This document shows positions 1 through 13,940 of a stretch of DNA of 64,000 bases, piece after piece. The notes beneath the pieces are model-generated. The model saw only the letters and a list, made by a program, of their open reading frames with translations. It was not told the DNA's origin and ran no database searches. The stretch is from Knoellia flava TL1 (GTDB lineage: Bacteria; Actinomycetota; Actinomycetes; Actinomycetales; Dermatophilaceae): NCBI RefSeq assembly GCF_000768675.1, contig NZ_AVPI01000056.1, positions 1-64,000 on the forward strand, written 5' to 3'. The first letter of the stretch is position 1, and each line of letters starts with the position of its first letter. Both the position numbers and the translations under genes were made by a program.

Positions 1-146
1 CCGTCGGCGGGCTCGCCCGGGCACGCCGCGCCGCGCCGGGGCTGTCGTCGCGCTACGAGGCGCCCGGGCGCGCACCCGCCAGCGACTGGGACCAGCTCAC
101 CGCCGGCGAGGACCCGACCGATGTCGGTCCGGGCGGGCGCGAGTGA
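1..146 (+). CDS. C-terminal tail of Trp-biosynthesis-associated membrane protein (partial)
   Basis: Only the last 47 codons are inside the window, read in the frame that ends with TGA at 144-146. The tail is hydrophilic, rich in Arg, Ala and Gly at first and ending in an acidic stretch. Identity rests on position: in actinobacteria a membrane protein of the TIGR02234 type (Rv1610 in M. tuberculosis) lies between trpE and the HGxxPAAW/trpC genes, and a cytosolic low-complexity tail like this is usual for it. Its transmembrane part lies outside the window, so the call is inferred from context. Confidence 0.6.
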   Translation, partial: VGGLARARRAAPGLSSRYEAPGRAPASDWDQLTAGEDPTDVGPGGRE

Positions 147-187
147 CACAATGACGCTCGAACCACCCACTTCTGACGGAGGCATCC

Positions 188-424
188 ATGGCTGACCACC
201 ACGACGACGACCACCACGGCCACAGCCTCGCTGCCTGGGTCATGGTCGGGGTGGTGCTCCTCGGCTCGGCCGTGGTCTCCGTCGGCATCGTCATGTGGAG
301 CCTCGCCGTCAGCATCATCGGGGTCGTCGTCATCGTCGCCGGCCTCGTCGCCGGCAAGGTCCTCGCCCTCGCGGGGCACGGTGTCGACGGCGCGGTCGCC
401 CGCGCCGACGGCAACCTCTCCTGA
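188..424 (+). CDS. HGxxPAAW-type small membrane protein of the trp operon (DUF6704-like)
   Basis: This 78-residue protein begins with a His/Asp-rich segment (residues 3-12) and the signature HGHSLAAW, a variant of the HGxxPAAW motif that names the family. Two hydrophobic helices follow (about residues 15-37 and 41-60), then a short polar tail. The ATG at 188 is preceded by a GGAGG ribosome site. It lies between the TIGR02234-type protein and trpC, where actinobacterial trp operons usually carry such a gene. No biochemical function is known to me. Pro-to-Leu in the motif is a small departure from the family pattern. Confidence 0.85.
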   Translation: MADHHDDDHHGHSLAAWVMVGVVLLGSAVVSVGIVMWSLAVSIIGVVVIVAGLVAGKVLALAGHGVDGAVARADGNLS

Positions 425-434
425 GCCCGCGCGC

Positions 435-1223
435 ATGACCACCGTGCTCGACGCCATCGTCGCCGGTGTGCGCGAGGACCTCGCCGTCCGCACCGAGGCC
501 GTCAGCCAGCCCGACCTCGAGCGCCGCGTCGCCGACGTCCCGGCCGCCATCGACGCCGAAGAGCGCCTGCGCGCGCCCGGCCTCTCGCTCATCGCCGAGG
601 TCAAGCGCGCCAGCCCGAGCAAGGGCGAGCTCGCCGAGATCGCCGACCCGGCGGCCCTCGCCGCGACCTATGCCTCCGCCGGCGCCACAGCGATCAGCGT
701 GCTCACCGAGCAGCGCCGCTTCCGGGGCAGCCTCGACGACCTCGACAGCGTCCGCGCGGCCGTGCAGGTCCCGGTGCTGCGCAAGGACTTCATGGTGACG
801 GACTACCAGCTCTGGGAGGCCCGCGCCCACGGCGCCGACATCATCCTGCTCATCGTCGCCTCGCTCACCGACGCCGAGCTCGTGCGGATGCACGGTCTCG
901 CCCGCGAGCTCGGCATGACCGCGCTCGTCGAGGTCCACGACGAGGGCGAGACCCAGCGAGCCGTCGACGCCGGCGCTTCGGTCATCGGGGTCAACGCCCG
1001 CAACCTCAAGACCCTCGAGGTCCACCGCGACACCTTCTCGCGGCTCGCCCCGCTCATCCCGCCGGGCGTCGTCAAGGTCGCCGAGTCCGGGATCTCCGGA
1101 GCGGACGACGCGGCGATGTATGCCGCCCAGGGCGCCGACGCGGTCCTCGTCGGCGAGGCGCTCGTCAGCGGTCCCGACCCGGCCGCGGCGGTGCGCGACA
1201 TCCTCGCGGCGGGTGCGGCGTGA
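435..1223 (+). CDS. trpC: Indole-3-glycerol-phosphate synthase
   Basis: TrpC closes the ring of carboxyphenylaminodeoxyribulose-5-phosphate to give indole-3-glycerol phosphate, the fourth tryptophan step, in the cytosol. The 262-residue protein is full length for a single-domain TrpC. The TIM-barrel active-site strands are visible: [10 protein letters not shown] (catalytic Lys), [31 protein letters not shown] and VAESGI. The ATG at 435 is chosen because homologous sequence begins at [11 protein letters not shown]; the longer frame upstream overlaps the preceding gene. The stop overlaps the trpB start by 4 bp (GTGA), indicating translational coupling. Confidence 0.97.
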   Translation: MTTVLDAIVAGVREDLAVRTEAVSQPDLERRVADVPAAIDAEERLRAPGLSLIAEVKRASPSKGELAEIADPAALAATYASAGATAISVLTEQRRFRGSLDDLDSVRAAVQVPVLRKDFMVTDYQLWEARAHGADIILLIVASLTDAELVRMHGLARELGMTALVEVHDEGETQRAVDAGASVIGVNARNLKTLEVHRDTFSRLAPLIPPGVVKVAESGISGADDAAMYAAQGADAVLVGEALVSGPDPAAAVRDILAAGAA

Positions 1224-2473
1224 GCGCCGGACGGTTCGGGGCCTTCGGCGGACGCTACGTCCCCGAGGCCCTCGTCCCCGCCCTCGAGCAGCTCGACGAG
1301 GAACGCCGCGCCGCGATGGCGGACCCGACCTTCCTCGCCGAGCTCGAGGAGCTCCACCGGACCTACACCGGTCGGCCCAGCATCATCACCGAGGTGCCCC
1401 GCTTCGCCGCCCACGCCGGGGGCGCGCGCATCATCCTCAAGCGCGAGGACCTCAACCACACGGGCTCGCACAAGATCAACAACGTCATCGCCCAGGCGCT
1501 GCTCACCAAGCGCATGGGCAAGACCCGCGTCATCGCCGAGACCGGCGCCGGCCAACACGGTGTCGCCACGGCCACTGCGGCCGCGCTCATGGGCCTCGAG
1601 TGCCGCGTCTACATGGGCAAGGTCGACACCGAGCGCCAGGCCCTCAACGTCGCCCGCATGCGCATGCTCGGCGCCGAGGTCGTCGCCGTCGAGCACGGCA
1701 GCGCGACCCTCAAGGACGCGATCAACGAGGCGCTGCGCGACTGGGTGACCAACGTCGAGCACACCCACTACCTCATCGGCACCGTCACCGGGCCGCACCC
1801 GTTCCCCGAGATGGTGCGCGACTTCCACCGGATCATCGGCGTCGAGGCCCGCGAGCAGGTGCTCGAGCTCACCGGCCGGCTGCCCGACGCGGTCGTCGCG
1901 TGCGTCGGCGGCGGGTCCAACGCCATGGGCATCTTCCACCGCTTCATCGAGGACGAGGGCGTGCGCCTCGTCGGCGTCGAGGCCGGGGGCGAGGGCCTCG
2001 AGGGCCGGCACGCGGCGCGGTTCGCGAGCGCGGTGCCCGGCGTCCTGCACGGCGCGATGAGCTACCTCATGCAGGACGAGGACGGCCAGACGATGGAGTC
2101 GCACTCGGTCTCGGCCGGGCTCGACTACCCGAGCGTCGGCCCGGAGCACGCCTTCCTGCGCGACTCCGGACGCGCGGACTACGTCTACGCCACCGACGAG
2201 CAGGCGATGGAGGCCTTCGCGCTGCTCTGCCGCACCGAGGGCATCATCCCGGCGATCGAGTCGGCCCACGCCCTCGCCGGTGCGCTCGTCCTCGGCCGCG
2301 AGCTCGGCCCCGACGGGATCATCCTCGTCAACCTCTCCGGGCGCGGCGACAAGGACATGCACACAGCGGCGGAGTGGTTCGGTCTCGTCGAGCAGGACCC
2401 CGACGCCGAGACGGTGCCCGAGGGCACGTCCGACGACCCGGGCGCGACCGGCGACGGACGGACCCAGCTGTGA
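1220..2473 (+). CDS. trpB: Tryptophan synthase beta chain
   Basis: This PLP enzyme condenses indole with serine to make tryptophan, as the beta partner of the alpha2-beta2 complex. The protein is 417 residues. It contains the PLP-lysine segment [11 protein letters not shown], the phosphate-cradling glycine loop GGGSNAMG, and the conserved start [15 protein letters not shown] typical of TrpB1. The C-terminal 25 residues are acidic and extend beyond the usual end. It starts at GTG inside the trpC stop and ends inside the trpA GTG start, so trpC, trpB and trpA form a tightly coupled unit. Confidence 0.98.
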   Translation: MSAGRFGAFGGRYVPEALVPALEQLDEERRAAMADPTFLAELEELHRTYTGRPSIITEVPRFAAHAGGARIILKREDLNHTGSHKINNVIAQALLTKRMGKTRVIAETGAGQHGVATATAAALMGLECRVYMGKVDTERQALNVARMRMLGAEVVAVEHGSATLKDAINEALRDWVTNVEHTHYLIGTVTGPHPFPEMVRDFHRIIGVEAREQVLELTGRLPDAVVACVGGGSNAMGIFHRFIEDEGVRLVGVEAGGEGLEGRHAARFASAVPGVLHGAMSYLMQDEDGQTMESHSVSAGLDYPSVGPEHAFLRDSGRADYVYATDEQAMEAFALLCRTEGIIPAIESAHALAGALVLGRELGPDGIILVNLSGRGDKDMHTAAEWFGLVEQDPDAETVPEGTSDDPGATGDGRTQL

Positions 2474-3282
2474 GCGCCGGGCTCGGGGTCGCCGACGTCC
2501 TCGCCCGCTGCCGCGAGGAGGGGCGCGCCGCCCTCATCGGCTACCTCCCCGTCGGCTTCCCCGACGTCGAGGGCTCGATCCGCGCCATGGTCGCGATGGT
2601 CGAGTCCGGCGTCGACGTCGTCGAGGTCGGGCTGCCCTACTCCGACCCGCTCATGGACGGTCCCGTCATCCAGCACGCCGTCGAGACGGCGCTGGCGGGC
2701 GGCACCCACGTCGTCGACGGCTTCCGCGCGACGCGTGCGGTCCGCGACGCCGGCGCCCCCGCTCTCGTCATGAGCTACTGGAACCTCATCCTGCGTCGCG
2801 GCGTCGACCGGTATGCCGCGGAGCTGGCTGCCGCCGGCGGCGCCGGCCTCATCACCCCGGACCTCATCCCGGAGGAGGCCGAGGAGTGGATCGCGGCCAG
2901 CGAGCGCGAAGGCCTGGACCGGGTCTTCCTCGTCGCGCCGAGCTCGACGCCGGAGCGGCTCTCGAGGGTCACCGACTCCTGCCGCGGCTTCGTCTACGCC
3001 GCCTCCACGATGGGCGTGACGGGGGAGAGGTCGAGCGTCGGCTCGTCGGCCCGCGACCTCGTCGAGCGCACCCGCGCCGTGACCGACCTGCCGGTCTGCG
3101 TCGGGCTGGGGGTGTCCAACGGCGACCAGGCCGCCGAGCTCGCCGGCTATGCCGACGGCGTCATCGTCGGCACGGCGTTCGTCCGGGTGCTCTCCGGCGA
3201 GGGGGAACTCGGTGCCCGCCTCGACACGTTGCGCGAGCTGACGGCCGACCTGGCCCGGGGAGTGAGGGAAGGAGCGCGGTGA
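2470..3282 (+). CDS. trpA: Tryptophan synthase alpha chain
   Basis: TrpA cleaves indole-3-glycerol phosphate to indole and glyceraldehyde-3-phosphate and channels indole to TrpB. The protein is 270 residues, normal for the family. The catalytic Glu and Asp regions are visible as [14 protein letters not shown] and [18 protein letters not shown] and the phosphate loop [12 protein letters not shown] also fit. The GTG start overlaps the trpB stop. The stop TGA is overlapped in turn by the GTG of the MauE/DoxX gene, so the transcript probably continues to lgt. Confidence 0.97.
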   Translation: MSAGLGVADVLARCREEGRAALIGYLPVGFPDVEGSIRAMVAMVESGVDVVEVGLPYSDPLMDGPVIQHAVETALAGGTHVVDGFRATRAVRDAGAPALVMSYWNLILRRGVDRYAAELAAAGGAGLITPDLIPEEAEEWIAASEREGLDRVFLVAPSSTPERLSRVTDSCRGFVYAASTMGVTGERSSVGSSARDLVERTRAVTDLPVCVGLGVSNGDQAAELAGYADGVIVGTAFVRVLSGEGELGARLDTLRELTADLARGVREGAR

Positions 3283-3746
3283 GCACGCGTGTCGCCGATG
3301 GTCTCGGGTCGATCGCCCGTCTCGTCCTCGGCGTCGTGTTCCTCGTCGCCGGTGGCCTCAAGGTCACCACTCCCGAGGCGTCCGCCAAGGCCACGCAGGC
3401 CTACCAGGTGCTCCCGCACGACCTCGCCGCCTACGTCGGCTACGCGCTGCCGATCGTCGAGGTGATCCTCGGCCTGCTGCTCCTGCTCGGCCTCTTCACC
3501 CGCGTCTCGGCCATCGTCAGCTCGCTGCTGCTCGTCGTCTTCATCGCCGGCATCGCACAGGCCTGGGCCCGTGGCCTCACCATCGACTGCGGCTGCTTCG
3601 GCGGGGGCGGGACGGTGGCCGCCGACGAGACCTCCTACCTGCCTCGCATCCTCGAGGATGTGGGCATGCTCGCGTGCGGGCTGTGGCTGTCGCGGCGCCC
3701 GTCGTCCCACCTGTCCCTCGACCGCGCGCTCTTCCGAGCCCACTGA
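3279..3746 (+). CDS. MauE/DoxX-family redox-associated membrane protein
   Basis: A 155-residue membrane protein with about four helices (residues 8-27, 47-70, 75-95 and 125-140). After helix three comes IDCGCFGGGG, the Cys-Gly-Cys-Phe-Gly motif of the MauE branch of DoxX-like proteins, which resembles the redox domain of bacterial VKOR/MauE proteins. The family is associated with disulfide chemistry at the membrane, for example MauE in methylamine dehydrogenase maturation. The gene overlaps trpA by 4 bp and is followed after 40 bp by a DsbA-like thioredoxin, so the two probably form an extracytoplasmic thiol-redox pair. The exact substrate is unknown. Confidence 0.85.
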   Translation: MSTRVADGLGSIARLVLGVVFLVAGGLKVTTPEASAKATQAYQVLPHDLAAYVGYALPIVEVILGLLLLLGLFTRVSAIVSSLLLVVFIAGIAQAWARGLTIDCGCFGGGGTVAADETSYLPRILEDVGMLACGLWLSRRPSSHLSLDRALFRAH

Positions 3747-3786
3747 GCCCGACCGACCCGACCGCCCCACCAGGAGAAGCAGCACC

Positions 3787-4554
3787 ATGGCCCAGAAGTC
3801 CACACCGAAGAGCGCGCGCCAGGCGAAGATCGACGCGGTCCGCAAGGACGGGGGCGGCGGGGTCAACCGCATCGTCGTCGGCGCGGTCGTCGCCGTCGTC
3901 GCGATCATCGCCGTCGTCGGCGGCGTCGTCGTCGCCGAGCGCAACCAGCAGGACCGGGTCGGCACGAGCACCACCGTGCCCGCCGGCGCGTCCGGCATGG
4001 GCCAGGGCTTCGTCGCCAACGCCGACGTCACGCTGCAGCCGAACGCTCCGACGCTCGAGGTCTACGAGGACTTCCAGTGCCCGGCCTGCGCCCTGTTCGA
4101 GCAGGTCATGGGCGGCACGGTCGCCGACCTCGCCAAGGAGGGGAAGATCAAGCTCGTCTACCACCTCAAGACCTTCCTCGACGCCAACCTGCGCACCACC
4201 CACTCGCTGACGATGGGCAACGCCGCCATGTGCGCGGCCGACGCCGGCAAGTTCCAGGCCTTCCACGACGCGGTCTACGCCAACATGCCCGCCCAGGAGG
4301 GCCAGGGCTGGCCGACCGCCCAGGTCAGGGGCTTCGCCGAGGGCGCCGGCATCACCGGCGCGGCCCTCGACGCCTGGCAGACCTGCGTCGACGAGCGGAA
4401 GTACGGCACCTACGTCGAGTCCACCGAGGAGTCCTCGAGCAAGGCCGGCATCAACTCGACGCCGACCGTCGTCCTCGACGGCCAGAAGCTCGACTTCAAC
4501 GCCGTGCCGGACCCCGCCGCCCTCAAGGCCGCCGTCGAAGCAGCCACGAAGTGA
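3787..4554 (+). CDS. DsbA-like membrane-anchored thioredoxin domain protein
   Basis: The 255-residue protein has a basic N-terminus, one membrane helix (about residues 27-50, almost all Val, Ile and Ala) and a thioredoxin_4/DsbA-type domain. The active site is DFQCPACALFEQ (CPAC). The cis-Pro loop is seen as INSTPTVVLDGQ. It should act outside the membrane as a thiol-disulfide oxidoreductase, probably partnered with the MauE-like protein immediately upstream. ATG at 3787 is preceded by CAGGAGAAG as ribosome site. Its stop overlaps the lgt GTG start by 4 bp, which couples it to lipoprotein maturation, though that link may be only operonic. Confidence 0.92.
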   Translation: MAQKSTPKSARQAKIDAVRKDGGGGVNRIVVGAVVAVVAIIAVVGGVVVAERNQQDRVGTSTTVPAGASGMGQGFVANADVTLQPNAPTLEVYEDFQCPACALFEQVMGGTVADLAKEGKIKLVYHLKTFLDANLRTTHSLTMGNAAMCAADAGKFQAFHDAVYANMPAQEGQGWPTAQVRGFAEGAGITGAALDAWQTCVDERKYGTYVESTEESSSKAGINSTPTVVLDGQKLDFNAVPDPAALKAAVEAATK

Positions 4555-5474
4555 CCGCACTCGTCCCGGCCGTCATCCCGAGCCCGACGGCCGGGGTCCT
4601 CCACCTCGGCCCGCTGCCCATCCGCGGCTACGCCCTGTGCATCCTCCTCGGCATCGTCGTGGCCGTCTGGCTCACCGACCGCAGGATGCGCACGCGCGGA
4701 GGTGAGCCGGGTCAGGTCCTCGACGTCGCGGCATACGCGGTCGTGGCCGGCATCCTCGGCGGCCGCCTCTACCACGTCATCACGACGCCCGACCCCTACT
4801 GGGGCGAGAACGGCCGCCCGCTCGACGCGCTCAAGATCTGGGAGGGGGGCCTCGGCATCTGGGGCGCCGTCGCGCTCGGCGCCCTCGGCGCCTGGATCGG
4901 GTGTCGCAGGGTCGGGGTGCGCTTCCTCGACTTCGCCGACGCCGCCGCGCCCGGTGTCGCCATCGCGCAGGGGATCGGGCGCTGGGGCAACTGGTTCAAC
5001 AACGAGCTCTACGGCGGGCCCACCGACCTTCCGTGGGGGCTGACGATCCACGAGTGGGACAACGGGGCCGGTCGCGCCGTCCGCGACGCCTCCGGCGACC
5101 CCGTCGTCCTCGGCACGTTCCACCCGACGTTCCTCTACGAGTTCTTCTGGGTCATGCTCCTCGCGGCCGTGCTGCTCCTCGTCGACCGGCGGTTCTCGCT
5201 CGCGCGCGGCCAGCTCTTCGGCCTCTATGTCGCGGGCTACCCGATCGGCCGCATCATCATCGAGAAGATGCGCACCGACGAGGCCGAGCTCATCCTCGGC
5301 CAGCGGCTCAACGTCTGGACGAGCATCCTCGTCTTCCTCATCGGGGTGGCAGTCTTCGTGCACACGGGCCGCCGGGCCCGTTCGGAGGGTCGGGATGAGC
5401 CGGTCGACGCGGACCGCTCTGGCGACGTCGACCGGAACGGCCGGGAGAGCGACGCGGACACTTCCACCATGTGA
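4551..5474 (+). CDS. lgt: Prolipoprotein diacylglyceryl transferase
   Basis: Lgt transfers a diacylglyceryl group from phosphatidylglycerol to the lipobox cysteine of prelipoproteins in the cytoplasmic membrane. The 307-residue protein has about seven membrane helices. It carries the Lgt signature GRWGNWFNNELYGGPT, the GGRLYHV segment and HPTFLYE. The C-terminal 35 residues are Asp/Arg-rich and probably cytosolic. It begins with GTG overlapping the thioredoxin gene stop. Several predicted lipoproteins in this window (41214, 47750, 55337, 60521) would be its substrates. In M. tuberculosis lgt also follows trpA. Confidence 0.97.
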   Translation: MTALVPAVIPSPTAGVLHLGPLPIRGYALCILLGIVVAVWLTDRRMRTRGGEPGQVLDVAAYAVVAGILGGRLYHVITTPDPYWGENGRPLDALKIWEGGLGIWGAVALGALGAWIGCRRVGVRFLDFADAAAPGVAIAQGIGRWGNWFNNELYGGPTDLPWGLTIHEWDNGAGRAVRDASGDPVVLGTFHPTFLYEFFWVMLLAAVLLLVDRRFSLARGQLFGLYVAGYPIGRIIIEKMRTDEAELILGQRLNVWTSILVFLIGVAVFVHTGRRARSEGRDEPVDADRSGDVDRNGRESDADTSTM

Positions 5475-5612
5475 GATTTGCCGCTCGCAGTGCAAGACGG
5501 TGTTGGGCTAGCATCCCTGTCACGTGGCCACCGCTGTCCGCGTCCGATGACCTCCCGTGCCCGGACACCTCGTGTCTCCGGACTCCCGACTCCCTGAGGA
5601 CGGTGACCCGAC

Positions 5613-10149
<4,537 letters not shown>

Positions 10150-10157
<8 letters not shown>

Positions 10158-11610
10158 CCCCCAAGGCTTTCTCAAGACCCGCGAGCGCGAGCTCCCGGCC
10201 CGCCGCCCCGTGCCCGTGCGGATTAAGGACTGGCGCGAGGTCTACGAGGAGCAGGAGCTCGGGCAGCTCCAGCGCCAGGCCGGCCGCTGCATGGACTGCG
10301 GCATCCCCTTCTGCCACAGCGGCTGCCCCCTCGGCAACCTCATCCCCGAGTGGAACGACCTCGCCTGGAAGGGCGACTGGCGCCAGGCGATCGAGCGTCT
10401 CCACGCGACGAACAACTTCCCGGAGTTCACCGGCCGGCTGTGCCCGGCACCGTGCGAGACCGCGTGCGTCCTCGGCATCAACCAGCCGGCCGTGACGATC
10501 AAGCAGGTCGAGGTGACGACGATCGAGAAGGCGTTCGCCGACGGTGGCGTCGTGCCTCGTCCGCCGGAGCGTCTCTCGGGCAAGACCGTCGCCGTCGTCG
10601 GCTCGGGTCCCGCCGGGCTCGCGGCCGCGCAGCAGCTCTCCCGCGCCGGCCACACCGTCGCGGTCTACGAGCGTGCCGACCGCCCCGGCGGCCTGCTCCG
10701 CTACGGCATCCCCGAGTTCAAGATGGAGAAGTCGGTCCTCGACCGCCGCCTCCAGCAGATGCAGTCCGAGGGCACCCGTTTCCGCAGCTCGGTCGACGTC
10801 GGCACCGACGTCACGTGGGAGCAGCTGCGCGCCCGCTACGACGCGGTCGTCATCGCGATGGGCGCCACCGTCCCGCGAGACCTCGAGGTCCCCGGCCGCG
10901 AGGCCGACGGCGTCCTCCAGGCGATGGACTTCCTCCCGCCCGCCAACCGCGTGGCCATCGGCGAGACCGTCGACGGCCAGGTGACCGCCGAGGGCAAGGA
11001 CGTCATCGTCATCGGTGGTGGCGACACCGGCGCCGACTGCATCGGCACGTCGCATCGCCAGGGCGCCCGCTCGGTGACGAGCCTCGAGATCATGCCGCAG
11101 CCGGGGGAGCAGCGCGCCCCGGGCCAGCCGTGGCCGACCTACCCGATGACGTTCCGTGTCGCCTCCGCGCACGAGGAGGGCGGCGACCGCCTGTATGCCG
11201 TGAGCACCCAGGAGATTCTCTCGGACGACGAGGGTCGGGTGAGTGGGCTGCGGATCCACGAGGTGCGTCGTGGCGAGACCGGCTTCGAGCCCGTGGAGGG
11301 CACCGAGCGGGTCCTCCCGGCCCAGCTCGTCCTCCTCGCCATGGGCTTCCTCGGCCCCCAGACCGAGGCGCTCGTCGGCCAGCTCGGCGTCGAGCTCGAC
11401 GAGCGGTCCAACGTGCGTCGGGGCTCCGACTACATGTCGAGCGTGCCCGGCGTCTTCGTCGCCGGCGACGCCGGACGAGGCCAGTCGCTCATCGTGTGGG
11501 CCATCGCCGAGGGCCGCGCCGCGGCGCACCACGTCGACGCCTGGCTGTCCGGCAAGCCGTCGCGGCTGCCCCGTCCGGTCAACCCCACCGACCGCCCTCT
11601 CACGGTGTGA
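10150..11610 (+). CDS. gltD: Glutamate synthase small subunit (NADPH-linked)
   Basis: GltD oxidises NADPH and passes electrons through FAD and iron-sulfur clusters to GltB. The protein is 486 residues. The N-terminal cysteine sets [14 protein letters not shown] and CPAPCETAC bind 4Fe-4S clusters. The FAD Rossmann motif is [14 protein letters not shown], and the NADPH motif is [31 protein letters not shown] is the conserved FAD-side C-terminal segment. The GTG start lies 8 bp inside the gltB stop, so both subunits are made from one message. Confidence 0.97.
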
Positions 11611-11623
11611 CCCGCGTCACCGC

Positions 11624-11635
11624 GTAAACGTTTGC
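11624..11635. promoter_or_regulatory. Possible LacI-family operator in the pyk promoter
   Basis: The 8-bp palindrome AAACGTTT (11626-11633) sits just upstream of the predicted pyk -10 (TAGGCT, 11641-11646), between the expected -35 and -10 positions. A CG-centred AAACGTTT core is common among LacI/GalR-family operators. A repressor bound here would block pyk transcription. No regulator gene is adjacent, so the assignment is tentative. Confidence 0.35.
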
Positions 11636-11653
11636 CTCGATAGGCTTCGGGCC

Positions 11654-13111
11654 ATGCGCCGCGCCAAGATCGTCTGCACCCTGGGTCCGTCCACGTCCAG
11701 CCCCGAACAGCTGCGAGAGCTCGTCCGTTCGGGGATGGACGTGGCCCGGTTCAACCTCTCCCACGGGGACCTCGCCGACCACGCCCGCGTCTACCTCGAC
11801 GTGCGCCGGGCGAGCGACGAGACCGGGCACGCGGTCGGCATCCTCGCCGACCTCCAGGGCCCCAAGATCCGCACCGGCCGCTTCAAGGACGGCTCGGTCA
11901 TGCTCGAGCAGGGCGCCCGCTTCACGATCACCAACCGTGACGTCGAGGGCACCCAGGAGGTCGTCGGGACGACGTATGCCGGCCTGCCCGCCGACGTGTC
12001 CCCGGGCGACACGATCCTCATCGACGACGGCAAGCTCAACCTCGTCGTCGTCGAGTCCGACGAGACCGACATCGTCTGCGAGGTCGTCGAGGGTGGGGTG
12101 CTGAGCAACAACAAGGGCATCAACGTCCCCGGCGCCGCGATGAGCGTGCCCGCGCTGTCCGAGAAGGACGAGGTCGACCTGCGCTGGGCGCTCGACCAGC
12201 GCGTCGACATGATCGCGCTGTCCTTCGTCCGCAGCGCCGCCGACATCGAGCCGGTGCACAGGATCATGGACGAGAAGGGCGTCCGCCTCCCCGTCATCGC
12301 CAAGATCGAGAAGCCGCAGGCCGTCGACAACCTCGACGAGATCGTGCGGGCCTTCGACGGCCTCATGGTCGCCCGCGGCGACCTCGGCGTCGAGATGCCG
12401 CTCGAGACGGTCCCGCTCGTCCAGAAGCGCGCCTGCGAGCTCGGCCGCCGCAACGCCAAGCCGGTCATCGTCGCCACCCAGGTGCTCGAGTCGATGATCA
12501 GCAACAGCCGTCCCACCCGCGCCGAGGCGTCCGACGCCGCCAACGCGGTCCTCGACGGCGCCGACGCGCTCATGCTCTCGGGCGAGACGAGTGTCGGTGC
12601 GCACCCGATGGAGGCCGTGGCGACGATGGCGCGGATCATCGAGAACACCGAGGAGCACGGCCTCGGCCGGATCCTCCCGCTCGACACCAAGCCCCGCACC
12701 AAGGGCGGTGCCGTCACCGCGGCGGCCGCCGAGATCGGGGAGCTGCTCGGGTGCCGCTACCTCATCACCTTCACCGTGAGCGGCGACTCCTCGCGCCGGC
12801 TCTCGCGCGTCCGCCCGCGGATCCCGATGCTCGCCTTCACGCCGCACCAGTGGACCCGCTCCCAGCTCGCCCTCACGTGGGGCGTCGAGACGTTCCTCAC
12901 CGCTCCCGCCCGTCACACCGACCAGTTCGCGATGCAGGTCGACGAGGAGCTGCTCGCGTGCGGCAAGGTCTCCGAGGGCGACCTCGTCGTCATCGTCGCG
13001 GGCTCGCCGCCCGGCATCCCCGGCTCCACCAACGCCCTTCGCGTGCACCGCATCGGTGACGCGAAGAACCGGGTCGCGCCGGCATACGAGGACGAGCCGG
13101 CCGACGCCTGA
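11654..13111 (+). CDS. pyk: Pyruvate kinase
   Basis: Pyruvate kinase converts phosphoenolpyruvate and ADP to pyruvate and ATP, the last glycolytic step. The 485-residue protein starts [12 protein letters not shown] and has the active-site segments [16 protein letters not shown] (catalytic Lys) and [12 protein letters not shown]. The C-terminal allosteric domain follows from about residue 350. ATG at 11654 lies 7 nt after a TAGGCT -10 hexamer, so the message is probably leaderless. It lies between gltD and tRNA-Leu, in the position of pykA in mycobacterial synteny. Confidence 0.97.
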   Translation: MRRAKIVCTLGPSTSSPEQLRELVRSGMDVARFNLSHGDLADHARVYLDVRRASDETGHAVGILADLQGPKIRTGRFKDGSVMLEQGARFTITNRDVEGTQEVVGTTYAGLPADVSPGDTILIDDGKLNLVVVESDETDIVCEVVEGGVLSNNKGINVPGAAMSVPALSEKDEVDLRWALDQRVDMIALSFVRSAADIEPVHRIMDEKGVRLPVIAKIEKPQAVDNLDEIVRAFDGLMVARGDLGVEMPLETVPLVQKRACELGRRNAKPVIVATQVLESMISNSRPTRAEASDAANAVLDGADALMLSGETSVGAHPMEAVATMARIIENTEEHGLGRILPLDTKPRTKGGAVTAAAAEIGELLGCRYLITFTVSGDSSRRLSRVRPRIPMLAFTPHQWTRSQLALTWGVETFLTAPARHTDQFAMQVDEELLACGKVSEGDLVVIVAGSPPGIPGSTNALRVHRIGDAKNRVAPAYEDEPADA

Positions 13112-13165
13112 GCCGGTCGGCGGCCGGGGCACCCCCCGGGGGTCGGTAGACTGCCACCACCCCCG

Positions 13166-13248
13166 GCCGGGGTGGTGGAATGGCAGACACGGGGCACTCA
13201 AAATGCTCTGCCCGCAAGGGCGTGCGGGTTCAAGTCCCGCCCTCGGCA
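13166..13248 (+). tRNA. tRNA-Leu (anticodon CAA)
   Basis: The 83-nt gene folds as a class II tRNA. The acceptor stem GCCGGGG pairs with CCTCGGC (one G-U) and A73 is the discriminator. The anticodon loop reads CTCAAAA, giving CAA, followed by a short variable arm and the T-arm GCGGGTTCAAGTCCCGC. CCA is not encoded. A -10-like TAGACT lies at 13147-13152. It would read UUG leucine codons, which are rare in this genome. Confidence 0.96.
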
Positions 13249-13280
13249 CCCCGGGTCCGGCCGTCCCCTAGGCTGCTCCC

Positions 13281-13886
13281 GTGAGCGACACGACAGCCGA
13301 GAGCCCCGCACCCGCCAAGCGCATCCTCGTCGCCGAGGACGAGGCGATCATCCGCCTCGACCTCGCCGAGATGCTCGGGGAGGCGGGCTACGACGTCGTC
13401 GGCCAGGCGAGCAACGGCGAGCAGGCCGTCGAGCTCGCGACCTCGCTCCGTCCCGACCTCGTCATCATGGACGTCAAGATGCCCGTCCTCGACGGCATCA
13501 GCGCGGCCGAGCAGATCGGCAAGGAGCGCATCTGCCCGGTCGTCATGCTCACGGCCTTCAGCCAGACCGAGCTCGTCGAGCGCGCCCGCGACGCCGGCGT
13601 CATGGCCTACATCGTCAAGCCGTTCACGGCGACCGACGTCGTGCCCGCCATCGACATCGCGCTGTCCCGCTGGGGCGAGCTCAAGACGCTCGAGAACGAG
13701 GTCGCCGACCTCGGCGAGCGGCTCGAGACGCGCAAGGCCGTCGACCGTGCCAAGGGCGTGCTCATGAGCAAGCTCAAGATCAGCGAGCCCGAAGCGTTCC
13801 GGTGGATCCAGAAGACCGCGATGGACCGGCGGATGGGCATGAAGGAGGTCGCGGACGCGGTCGTGGCCGGCATGGAGAAGGCCTGA
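13281..13886 (+). CDS. pdtaR: ANTAR-domain response regulator, PdtaR type
   Basis: The 201-residue protein has an N-terminal receiver (acidic pocket VAEDEA, phospho-acceptor Asp in VIMDVKMPVLDG, switch Lys in YIVKPF) joined by a coiled segment to a C-terminal ANTAR RNA-binding domain (about residues 140-200, with KAVDRAKGVLM and the Ala/Trp pattern). Its mycobacterial orthologue Rv1626 (PdtaR) is a phosphorylation-controlled transcription antiterminator paired with the kinase PdtaS, encoded elsewhere. GTG at 13281 follows a TAGGCT -10 by 6 nt, so it is likely leaderless. Position between pyk and polA matches M. tuberculosis. Confidence 0.95.
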   Translation: MSDTTAESPAPAKRILVAEDEAIIRLDLAEMLGEAGYDVVGQASNGEQAVELATSLRPDLVIMDVKMPVLDGISAAEQIGKERICPVVMLTAFSQTELVERARDAGVMAYIVKPFTATDVVPAIDIALSRWGELKTLENEVADLGERLETRKAVDRAKGVLMSKLKISEPEAFRWIQKTAMDRRMGMKEVADAVVAGMEKA

Positions 13887-13907
13887 CCCCACGGACCGAG
13901 GAAGACC

Positions 13908-13933
13908 GCGTATGCCGGCCGGCCGGCATACGC
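13908..13933. terminator. 26-bp perfect palindrome between convergent genes (likely bidirectional terminator)
   Basis: A perfect palindrome with arms starting GCGTATGCCGGCC and ending in its complement lies between the pdtaR stop (13886) and the stop of the convergent DUF554 gene (13941). As RNA it forms a 12-13 bp GC-rich hairpin on either strand, without a U-tract. Each arm contains the TATGCC hexamer that is over-represented in this window. Confidence 0.6.
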
Positions 13934-13940
13934 ACGCCTG

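Noticed and set aside
5475-5612. Glutamine riboswitch, GlnR or AmtR site ahead of gltB
   Set aside because: I found no conserved element I could defend in these 138 bases beyond a weak -10.
13166-13248. The two protein-coding frames that cross the tRNA-Leu gene
   Set aside because: The sequence folds as a complete tRNA and the frames have no protein-like composition.
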